Shown here: in pieces, positions 43,573 to 50,289 of the stretch | Position numbering within the stretch: the first letter of the stretch is position 1 | Layout of the letters: every line of letters begins with the position of its first letter | Assembly: GCA_018713365.1 (NCBI GenBank) | Contig: DVOU01000020.1 | Coordinates: 1-64,000 of the forward strand | Source of the DNA: Pullichristensenella excrementipullorum | GTDB taxonomy: Bacteria; Bacillota; Clostridia; Christensenellales; Aristaeellaceae | DNA length: 64,000 nt | Direction: 5' to 3' | Made by a program: the position numbers and the translations under genes | The notes under the pieces: generated by a model | Told to the model about the DNA's origin: nothing | Databases searched by the model: none | The model's input: only the letters and a program-made list of their open reading frames with translations

Positions 43573-44219
43573 ACGCGGCCCTGATCCTCTGCGGCGGGGT
43601 GGGCAACCGCTTTGGCGGCGGTCTGCCCAAGCAATACCTGCCCGTGGCGGGACATATGTGCGTGGAATACGTCATCCGCGCCTGTTGCGAGGCAGAGAGC
43701 GTGGACAAGGTCGTGGTCTGCGCCGCGCCGCCGTATGAATACCTTCTGCCGCTTAGGGAGCGCTACGATTTCGAGCTTACGCCCTCGGGCGCGGAGCGCA
43801 ACGGCACCATCCATCTGGGGCTTGAATACATACGCGCGCACTGGGATTGCCAGAAGCTGGCCGTCATCGACTCGGCGCGGCCCCTGACCACCGCCGCGCT
43901 CATCGACGCGCTGATGGAAAAGCTGGACGAGTACGACGCGGCCATCCAGTGCCGCCACCTGAGCGACGCGCTGGGCCACTATGGCGAGCAGGACGTGGAC
44001 CGCAGTCAGTATTACGCCATCCAGACGCCGGAATGCTTTCGCTTCGAGGTGTTCTACCGCCACTTCCGCGAGGAATTTCCCGCCACCTGTCTGCTCAACC
44101 ACCTGCCGCTGACGGCGAGCCGGTATTTGTACTTCGATTTTATCAACAACCTGAAAATGACCTATCCCGAGGACATAGATTTTCTCACCTACGTGCTGGA
44201 AAAGCGGCGGAAAGAGTGA
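43569..44219 (+). CDS. IspD/TarI-like cytidylyltransferase
   Basis: A 216-residue nucleotidyltransferase that should make a CDP-activated alcohol (CDP-ribitol, CDP-glycerol or CDP-choline type, or CDP-ME). The N-terminal pyrophosphorylase loop reads ILCGGVGNRFGGGLPKQYLP, and the DSARPLTT motif replaces the usual DAARPF. The C-terminal TYPEDIDFLTYVLE is IspD/TarI-like. The next-door LicD gene favours a wall-decoration role over isoprenoid synthesis, but the specificity cannot be settled by reading. ATG overlaps the LicD stop. A hairpin with CCCCGCGTCG/CGACGCGGGG follows at 44232. Confidence 0.85.
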   Translation: MNAALILCGGVGNRFGGGLPKQYLPVAGHMCVEYVIRACCEAESVDKVVVCAAPPYEYLLPLRERYDFELTPSGAERNGTIHLGLEYIRAHWDCQKLAVIDSARPLTTAALIDALMEKLDEYDAAIQCRHLSDALGHYGEQDVDRSQYYAIQTPECFRFEVFYRHFREEFPATCLLNHLPLTASRYLYFDFINNLKMTYPEDIDFLTYVLEKRRKE

Positions 44220-44231
44220 AAAGAAGGGACG

Positions 44232-44253
44232 GCCCCGCGTCGAGCGACGCGGG
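44232..44253 (+). terminator. Possible terminator after the cytidylyltransferase gene
   Basis: CCCCGCGTCGAGCGACGCGGGG is a perfect GC-rich hairpin. It is followed by CGCGTTGTTT, a weak T-run. Confidence 0.55.
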
Positions 44254-44414
44254 GCGCGTTGTTTGGGGAACAGAAGCGCAGGAGCCGGACTCCGGGCTGC
44301 TCCAAATGCGCGCGCCCTTCCCCACCGTCCATCTCTCCCTGCCGAACTTCGCGCTTTTTGCGAAAGCGATCCGTCCGGCGCGCAAAAGAACGCAAATTTT
44401 CCCCTGCATACCCC

Positions 44415-44443
44415 TTGACAAATGGATGTGCAGGGGTTATAAT
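44415..44443 (+). promoter_or_regulatory. Consensus promoter of tRNA-Leu(GAG)
   Basis: TTGACA (44415-44420) and TATAAT (44438-44443) with exactly 17 bases between, 12 bases before the tRNA. Both boxes are perfect. Confidence 0.92.
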
Positions 44444-44455
44444 AATACCTGTTCT

Positions 44456-44538
44456 GCGGTCGTGGCGGAATTGGCATACGCGCACGTTTGAGGGGCGTGT
44501 GGGAGACCGTACGGGTTCAAGTCCCGTCGACCGCACCA
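44456..44538 (+). tRNA. tRNA-Leu (anticodon GAG)
   Basis: A class II tRNA with encoded CCA. The acceptor GCGGTCG pairs with CGACCGC. The anticodon stem CACGT/GCGTG encloses TTGAGGG, giving GAG. A long variable arm and T-arm GGGTTCAAGTCCC are present. Such tRNA genes are common integration sites, and an accessory-looking region follows. Confidence 0.95.
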
Positions 44539-44547
44539 AACCAGCAT

Positions 44548-44598
44548 AATCCGAACCCGTTTCCGATTGGCGATGGGTTCGGATTATTTGTTTTCTTT
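44548..44598 (+). terminator. Rho-independent terminator of tRNA-Leu
   Basis: AATCCGAACCC/GGGTTCGGATT forms an 11-base stem, followed by ATTTGTTTTCTTT. Confidence 0.88.
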
Positions 44599-44715
44599 GA
44601 CCGATACGAAAGCGCCTATTTCCGCAATGGGGTGCGGCGCAAGCCAACTTCCAAACCAAGAGGAGCGCGGAAGAAAAAACAGGTTTTGCAGAACAGAAAG
44701 TGACGGATGCCGTTT

Positions 44716-44922
44716 TCACGGTATGCCGTCTCTTTTGCGTATTGATTCGTTCTCTGCTTCCCGCCGCTCCGCTTCCCGTCGCTTCTTCCATTCGGCAAAT
44801 TCCCGCTGGCCTTCTTCGCTTTCGTAGAAAGCGAGGATGTCAGGCAGGATGCAGCGGGCAATTGCTTCAATCTGGTGCTGGGGAATGTCGGTGTTGTTGA
44901 TCAACTTTTTCCTTTTACCCAA
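44716..44922 (-). CDS. Small charged protein of an accessory region
   Basis: A 68-residue protein starting at TTG 44922, set by AAGGAGG five bases upstream, although the frame is open further. The core is IPQHQIEAIARCILPDILAF then YESEEGQREFAEWKKRREAE, ending in a Lys/Arg/Glu helix. This pattern is familiar from small proteins near recombinases and mobile genes in Lachnospiraceae-type genomes, from memory only. No function is known. Regional codon use is more AT-rich than that of the housekeeping genes. The upstream open frame (back to ~45003, MGSAFSQIHGEGSDASEG) might be the end of another broken gene. Confidence 0.6.
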   Translation of the reverse strand: MGKRKKLINNTDIPQHQIEAIARCILPDILAFYESEEGQREFAEWKKRREAERREAENESIRKRDGIP

Positions 44923-45002
44923 ATTCTCCTCCTTGTTGCTCAGGAATACGCCTTCGCTGGCGTCTGAGCCTTCTCCATGTATTTGACTGAAAGCGCTTCC
45001 CA

Positions 45003-45377
45003 TCAACAGGCGCATGGCGGAGGCAATTCCTGCCAGCGCCAGCGATCCACGACGCGGCATAAATGCTCGTATGCGCCATGCTTTATGCGTTTGAGGACGT
45101 ATACCGTGAAAGAAGCAGGCATGTGGCCGATGAACTTCACGGCGACGATGATCCACAGATGCGGGAACACGCGCTTGAGGATGATCTTTACGCCGGCACA
45201 GTACATGATGGCGTTCGTGTCATTGACCATATACGCCCCGGCGGCCTGATGCGCGTCAATGTACGCGGCGATCTTCGCGCAGGCGTGCTTGATGCCGTCG
45301 CGCTCTCCGTTCAGGCGCATCGCTTCGTTGAAGTGAGACTGGGCTTTGGGGAGATAGAGAACTTTTGCAGCTTTCAT
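45003..45377 (-). CDS. Unknown 124-residue protein of an accessory region
   Basis: A strong AGGAGG lies eight bases before ATG 45377 (MKAAKVLYLPKAQSHFNEAM). The first ~70 residues are a helical, polar domain (RDGIKHACAKIAAYIDAHQA, AYMVNDTNAIMYCAGVKI). The rest is hydrophobic, then basic, and ends PPPCAC, which may be out of frame. It stops 80 bases before the next small gene. I do not recognise the family. Frameshifting within its 3' part is possible, because the other frame continues as a plausible protein into the 44716-44922 gene. Confidence 0.5.
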   Translation of the reverse strand: MKAAKVLYLPKAQSHFNEAMRLNGERDGIKHACAKIAAYIDAHQAAGAYMVNDTNAIMYCAGVKIILKRVFPHLWIIVAVKFIGHMPASFTVYVLKRIKHGAYEHLCRVVDRWRWQELPPPCAC

Positions 45378-45528
45378 GGTGAATTCCTCCTGTCCTTAGG
45401 GAATCTTGCAAACCCCTTTATTTATACAGTCAATCGGGAACACTTTCGGGGACGCCAAGACGCGATGTTTTGAAAATTTAACAGGCAGGAGGTTTAGAAA
45501 CCGCGATAAATCTTCAACCTGTGGAAGC
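45378..45528. other. Upstream region of the accessory small genes
   Basis: An AT-rich stretch without a gene. It contains the ribosome site of the gene ending at 45377 and, on the minus strand, TTGACT and TATAAAT elements too closely spaced to be a clear promoter. Confidence 0.4.
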
Positions 45529-45599
45529 GGTTATAAGTTGGATATAATTGTATCCACTTTATAACCATTTCCCCATTTCGATATATCCATTTTGTAACC
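45529..45599. repeat. Three copies of a 16-bp motif TATCCA.TTT.TAACC
   Basis: Copies: minus-strand TATCCAACTTATAACC (45529-45544), plus-strand TATCCACTTTATAACC (45551-45566) and plus-strand TATCCATTTTGTAACC (45584-45599). The first two form an inverted repeat around TAATTG; the last two are direct repeats 33 bases apart. The arrangement resembles regulator operators or iterons. Confidence 0.75.
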
Positions 45600-45964
45600 A
45601 AATACTATGTCCGGCAAAAGCGCGGTGGATGGACGGAGTAAAAACGCAGTTTCCGCAGAGCAAGATTCTCCCCGGCAGCCAGAAATTGCCCCGCAATTCT
45701 GTCGCCGCGAAATCCTGGTAGGGAATCCGCTCCCCAGACCCTCGGTCGCCGCACCTTCGGCGCTTGTTGGTTCGCTGCGCTCACAGCATGGCTTCGCCAT
45801 GAACGTAACTGCGGCGGAAAACAACGAGAAGAAGTTCTATAAATTCGTTTGCAACGGAAGGGCGAAAGAAATTATCAAAGTTCCAGCAAAGCGCATGGCC
45901 GAAAGAAACGCCCCTGACAAAAGAGACCGTGTGTGGCGCTCTTTGTCAGAGACGGGCGGTGATT
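45600..45964. other. Region without a supportable gene
   Basis: Overlapping ORFs exist on both strands (45607-45987 plus, 45531-45824 minus), but neither has a ribosome site. The stretch holds GCATGGCTTCGCCATG-type palindromes and a CGGCGCTTGTTGGTTCGCTGCGCTC segment. The minus-strand reading (AKPCCERSEPTSAEGAATEG) looks like the spurious products of dispersed repeats in clostridia. A repeat remnant is the best guess. Confidence 0.4.
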
Positions 45965-46895
45965 TTACAAGATCCTTTTACTCATAAAAAGAAGTTGCAG
46001 CACTGAGCTTATACCTGCAGCAACGCGCAACGCCTGCAAAAACGCACTTGCTGCCCTGGAGAATACCTGATACTTTTTCCAAATGATATACCCATAGACA
46101 TCCAACGGTGGAGAGAAGGGCCGGAAACATAGGTTCGTGCCCTGTGTATTGATCAGCTTGTCGTAGCACAGCGCATATCCAAGCCCTTCGCCTACCAGGA
46201 GGGATGCGTTGAACACAAGGTTGTATGTGGCTACGATGTGCAGGTCTTCTTCTTTTTTTTGCAGCCAACGTCCGAGGTAGAGGTCGTCGCCCTTTTGATG
46301 GGAGACGATGAGCGGCTTGTCCCACAGGTCTTCCGAACAGATATACGCCTTCTCCGCCAGCGGCGAATCGCTTCGCATCAGTACCCCCCCATGTATCCTT
46401 TACGGACATGGGGAACGCTTCATATTTCTGTAGATCGACCTTTTTGAAGACCAATCCAAAATCGATCAGCCCTTTGTCCAGGCATTCGAACACATATTCC
46501 GCATTGCCGCTTAGGATGTTGTAGCGAATGTCGGGATGCTGCCGCTGCACGTTTGTGGCGGCGTGTGCCAGCAGGCGCATGACTTCCGTTTCACCCGTTC
46601 CAATATAGACATTGCCGGCAATCGTCTCGCCCGGGCCGGTGATCTCCTCCTCCGTTCGCCGGACGAGGGACAATATTTCTTCTGCCCGCTTGCGCAGGAT
46701 CATGCCTTCCTCCGTCAGCAGCACCTTGCGCGAACCTTTTACGCCCCGGATCAGCAGCTGTTTCCCCAGTTCCGTTTCCATCGCCTTGAGCTGTGTGGAC
46801 AGCGCCGGCTGCGAGATGTGCAGGGATTCCGCCGCAGCCGTTATATTCTGTTCACGAGCAACCGCCAGAAAGTATTCAAGCATCCGCAATTCCAT
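45965..46895 (-). pseudogene. LysR-family regulator, frameshifted in a G-run
   Basis: A LysR-type transcription factor that would be 309 residues if one base were removed. The start at 46895 (MELRMLEYFLAVAREQ) has GGAGG eight bases upstream. The N-terminal winged helix (NITAAAESLHISQPALSTQL, KAMETELGKQLLIRG) and the first effector half are in one frame up to SVKDTW. The run of seven G (C at 46384-46390 on the plus strand) shifts the frame. Reading six G gives WGVLMRSDSPLAEKAYIC and continues to the stop at 45965. It may be a sequencing slip, a true pseudogene or phase variation. It diverges from the amidase operon, which it probably regulates. Confidence 0.88.
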
Positions 46896-46914
46896 TTCGA
46901 TCGCCTCCCAAATC

Positions 46915-46943
46915 AGTATAATGGAACAATCCATAAATGTCAC
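46915..46943 (-). promoter_or_regulatory. Promoter of the LysR gene
   Basis: Minus-strand GTGACA (46938-46943) and TATACT (46915-46920), 17-base spacer, 19 bases before the ATG. Confidence 0.7.
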
Positions 46944-46970
46944 TTATTGAATTAAATAAAAGATAAGTAT

Positions 46971-46999
46971 TTGATATACCATTGAATATCAATTATACT
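46971..46999 (+). promoter_or_regulatory. Amidase operon promoter with LysR-type operator
   Basis: TTGATA (46971-46976) and TATACT (46994-46999) with a 17-base spacer. The perfect inverted repeat TTGATAT-N8-ATATCAA (46971-46992) covers the -35 and the spacer. It has the size and T-N11-A character of LysR-regulator sites and lies between the divergent genes. Confidence 0.82.
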
Positions 47000-47036
47000 G
47001 GTCGTGTCAAAAATCACTGTGCAGGGAGGTCCTATC

Positions 47037-48149
47037 ATGCGGAAGAAGCGTCTGCAACGCGGCTTGACATTCGGCCTTTTCACATTGTTCGCCATAGCGA
47101 TCCTGGGAAACGGCCTCGCGGAAAGCGATAATTTGCAACGTTCAAATGCAGGATCGGAGGAAGAAATGCTGGAGAACATTGCGCTTACCTCGGAGATCAT
47201 GGAATTGGAGGATGGCCTGTCCGCTGTGCGCTTTGACGGCGATCATGGCTTTGACGGCTTCCTCGCGCAGGGCGGTGCCTCCTCAGATGCGCAGGTGGTG
47301 GAATATCTCGCGGACAACCTGCTTTCCGGGCTGAGCTTGGGCGACATACTGGGCAGCATCTTCGGCTGCAGCACCATTGCCGTGCAAAACCCGGAAGGCG
47401 AAGCGCTCTTTGGCCGCAATTTCGACTGGCAGAGCTGCGAGGCGCTAATCGTGGAGGCGCATCCCGCCAACGGCTACGCCTCCATTTCCACCGTCAACTT
47501 GGACTTCATCACCCGTAATGTGGGCGGCAGTATGGTGAGCATGGCGCTGAATCTGGACACAGTGCGGACGCTCGCCGCCCTCTACGCGCCGCTGGACGGC
47601 ATGAACGAGGCGGGCCTGGCGGTGTCGGTGAACATGATCCAGGACAGTGCGACCATCGAGCAGGACACGGGAAAGCCTGACCTTACCACGACCACGGCCA
47701 TCCGCCTGTTGCTGGACAGGGCCGGCAGCGTTGAGGAAGCGCTGGAGTTGCTCGGCCAGTATGATCTGCACGGCTCGATGGGCATGATGGTACACTTCGC
47801 CATCGCCGACCGCTCAGGCCGCAGCGTGGCGGTGGAGTATGTGAACAATGAAATGGTGGTGATCGAAACGCCTGTACTCACCAACTTCTACCTCGCCGAA
47901 GGCGAAAAGCAGGGCGTGGGCACGGCGCAATCGCACGAGCGCTACGACATCCTCATGCTGCGGCTGGAAGACAGCGCGCGCATGGATATGGAGGGCGTGC
48001 GCGACGCGCTCAACAGCGTCAGCAAGGACAACTTCAGCGAATTCGAGTCCACCGAGTGGAGCGTCGTGATGGACCTTGCCACGCTGGAAGCGCACTATTA
48101 TCACCGGGAAGATTACAGCACCGGCTACGCATTCCGCTTGCAGGGCTGA
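47037..48149 (+). CDS. Secreted linear amide C-N hydrolase (Ntn/choloylglycine-hydrolase fold)
   Basis: A 370-residue exported enzyme. ATG 47037 follows AGGGAGG. A signal segment (residues 8-28, ending NGLAES) and a ~80-residue propeptide precede Cys111 in FGCSTIAV. This is the likely N-terminal nucleophile after autoprocessing, as in bile-salt hydrolase, penicillin V acylase and acid ceramidase relatives. GRNFDWQSC is the usual Arg/Asp follow-up, and NEAGLAVSVNMI matches the family's Asn region. It would cleave an amide of an N-acyl amino acid, peptide or bile acid outside the cell. It is first in an operon with an adenylating enzyme and an exporter. Confidence 0.85.
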   Translation: MRKKRLQRGLTFGLFTLFAIAILGNGLAESDNLQRSNAGSEEEMLENIALTSEIMELEDGLSAVRFDGDHGFDGFLAQGGASSDAQVVEYLADNLLSGLSLGDILGSIFGCSTIAVQNPEGEALFGRNFDWQSCEALIVEAHPANGYASISTVNLDFITRNVGGSMVSMALNLDTVRTLAALYAPLDGMNEAGLAVSVNMIQDSATIEQDTGKPDLTTTTAIRLLLDRAGSVEEALELLGQYDLHGSMGMMVHFAIADRSGRSVAVEYVNNEMVVIETPVLTNFYLAEGEKQGVGTAQSHERYDILMLRLEDSARMDMEGVRDALNSVSKDNFSEFESTEWSVVMDLATLEAHYYHREDYSTGYAFRLQG

Positions 48150-48165
48150 GGGAAAGGAACACGCG

Positions 48166-49524
48166 ATGGAAATTTTTGACACCCTGAAGGGTCTTTACGG
48201 GCTCATGCAAAACACGCGCCTCAGCGCGGAACGGATGCAGGATATGCAGGACGCGAAGCTGCGCAAACTGCTGCGCTTTGCCTGGGAGCATTCCGCCTTT
48301 TACCGGCGCTCGTTTGCGCGCGCCGGCATCGGCGAGGCGGAGCTGGATACTTCGCTGCTGAGCGCCTTTCCCACAATCGACAAGACCGTATTGATGGAGC
48401 ACTTCGACGAGATCGTGACCGTGCCCGGCCTGCGTCAGGAGGCGCTACGGCGCTTCGACGCGGAAAACGCCGCGGACCGCAAGCCCTATCTGGACAAGTA
48501 CCACATCGTCCATTCCTCCGGCAGCACGGGCACGCCAGGGTACTTCCTCTACGACGAGGCGGCGTGGCAGGCCATGCTGCTGGGCATCATCCGCGGCGCA
48601 CTGTGGGATATGAGCATGGCGCAGGTGCTGGCGCTGCTGGCCGGGCGGCCACGCATCGTCTACATCGCGGCCACCGACGGCCGCTATGGCGGGGCCATGG
48701 CCGTGGGCGACGGCATCGACGGCGTGGGCGCAAAGCAGATGTATCTGGACATCAAAGCGCCCGTTTCGGAGTGGATCGAGCGCGTGCGCCGCTTCAAGCC
48801 CAACATCATCATCGGCTATCCCTCCGCCATCAAGATCCTGGCGGAACTGGTGCTCGCGGGACAGGCGCAGGTGCGCGTAAAGCGCGTGGTCTCCTGCGGA
48901 GAGCCTTTGAGCGCCGGCCTGCGGGCGTTTCTGGAAGCGGCGTTTCGCTGCCCGGTCGTCAACTTCTACGGCGCGAGCGAATCGCTGGCGCTGGGCGTGG
49001 AGACGGGCCGCGAGGACGGCATGCTGCTGTTCGACGATCTGAACGTCGTAGAGGTGGAAAATGGCGCGATGTACCTGACCAGCCTGTACAACTTCGCCCA
49101 GCCCTTGATCCGCTATCGTCTAAGCGATCATCTGGTACTCAAATCGCCGCTTGCCGGCAGCCCGTTCACGCGCGCGGAACTACTGCTCAGCCGCAACGAG
49201 GACATGCTGTGGTTTACAGACGGCGCGGGGCATCGGGAATTTGTCCATCCGCTGGCGGTGGAGGGCTTTTGCCTCGAAGGGCTGCGCGACTATCAGTTCT
49301 GCCAGACCGCCCCGGACGCTTTCGAGATGCTGGCGCAGGCCGATCTTGCGCGCAGGGACGGCATCGAGCGCGAAATGACGCGGCAGATGCGCGCTATACT
49401 CCGTGAAAAGCATCTGGAGCGCGTGCGATTCAGCGTGCGCTTTGTAGACGCCATACTGCCCGATCCCGCCACGGGGAAAAAGCCACTCATCGTCGCGCGC
49501 ACAGAAAGGAAGTTATCGGCATGA
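48166..49524 (+). CDS. AMP-forming ligase of the PaaK/CapK family
   Basis: A 452-residue enzyme of the phenylacetate-CoA ligase/CapK adenylate-forming family. The ATP-binding loop HSSGSTGTPGYFLYDE is near residues 109-124. The middle contains FKPNIIIGYPSAIKILAELV and VNFYGASESLALGVETG, the A5-type motif with YGASE. The C-terminal ~100 residues include LIRYRLSDHLVL, equivalent to the Y-R-x-x-D motif. It would activate a carboxylic acid as an acyl-AMP, with transfer to CoA or an amine. No carrier protein is seen nearby. It starts 16 bases after the amidase stop. The substrate is unknown. Confidence 0.87.
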   Translation: MEIFDTLKGLYGLMQNTRLSAERMQDMQDAKLRKLLRFAWEHSAFYRRSFARAGIGEAELDTSLLSAFPTIDKTVLMEHFDEIVTVPGLRQEALRRFDAENAADRKPYLDKYHIVHSSGSTGTPGYFLYDEAAWQAMLLGIIRGALWDMSMAQVLALLAGRPRIVYIAATDGRYGGAMAVGDGIDGVGAKQMYLDIKAPVSEWIERVRRFKPNIIIGYPSAIKILAELVLAGQAQVRVKRVVSCGEPLSAGLRAFLEAAFRCPVVNFYGASESLALGVETGREDGMLLFDDLNVVEVENGAMYLTSLYNFAQPLIRYRLSDHLVLKSPLAGSPFTRAELLLSRNEDMLWFTDGAGHREFVHPLAVEGFCLEGLRDYQFCQTAPDAFEMLAQADLARRDGIEREMTRQMRAILREKHLERVRFSVRFVDAILPDPATGKKPLIVARTERKLSA

Positions 49525-50276
49525 ACGAAGTCATACTCTCGGCGCGGGACGTCGTAAAGGCATACCAGGACGGCGTGGAGCCTGCGCTGAACCGCGTGTC
49601 GGTGGATATTTACAGCGGTGATTTTACCGTCGTCATGGGGCCGTCCGGCGCGGGTAAGTCCACGCTGCTCTACTGTTTGAGCGGCATGGACGGCATCAGC
49701 GGCGGCGCGGTGCTCTACCGCGGTCTGGAACTGGGCAAGCTCTCGGAGGCGCAGATGGCGGTGCTGCGCGCGGAGGAATTCGGCTTTGTCTTTCAGCAGG
49801 CGCACCTGGTCAGCAACCTGACGCTGCTGGAAAACGTGGCGGTCGCCGGATATCTCAAAGCGGACGCGGCGACAAAGGCGGTCAACGAAAAGGCTGCGCG
49901 GCTGCTCGAGCGCATGCATGCGGACAAGGCGCGCGACCGCCTACCGCGCGAGGCTTCGGGCGGGGAAGCGCAGCGCGTCGCCATCGCCCGCGCGGTCATA
50001 AACAAACCCGGCATGCTCTTTGCCGACGAGCCGACTGGTGCCCTCAACCGCAAAAACAGCGAGGAAGTGCTGGATCTGTTGACGGCGCTCAACCACGAGG
50101 GGCAGAGCATCCTCATGGTCACGCACGATGTCCGGGCGGCGCTGCGCGGTGGCCGCATACTGTATCTGGAGGACGGGAGGCTGCGCGATGAGATCACCCT
50201 GCCGCCCTACGACCCGCAAAGCGCCCGCGCGCGGGAGGAGCGGCTCAACGGCTGGCTTTCCGCGTTGGCCTGGTAA
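49521..50276 (+). CDS. ABC transporter ATPase (MacB/LolD-like)
   Basis: A 251-residue ATPase. Walker A is GPSGAGKST (residues 40-48), the Q-loop FVFQQAHLV, a signature degenerated to ASGGEAQRVAIARA, Walker B MLFADEPTGAL and the H-loop MVTHD. The order and the DEPTGAL wording are those of the LolD/MacB/FtsE class, which powers export or mechanotransmission with FtsX-type permeases such as the next gene. It overlaps the ligase gene by four bases. Confidence 0.95.
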   Translation: MNEVILSARDVVKAYQDGVEPALNRVSVDIYSGDFTVVMGPSGAGKSTLLYCLSGMDGISGGAVLYRGLELGKLSEAQMAVLRAEEFGFVFQQAHLVSNLTLLENVAVAGYLKADAATKAVNEKAARLLERMHADKARDRLPREASGGEAQRVAIARAVINKPGMLFADEPTGALNRKNSEEVLDLLTALNHEGQSILMVTHDVRAALRGGRILYLEDGRLRDEITLPPYDPQSARAREERLNGWLSALAW

Positions 50277-50289
50277 GGGGGCGGTGGCT

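Noticed and set aside
45607..45987. A plus-strand gene in the accessory island
   Set aside because: It has no ribosome site, overlaps the LysR 3' end on the other strand, and its protein looks like translated repeat DNA.
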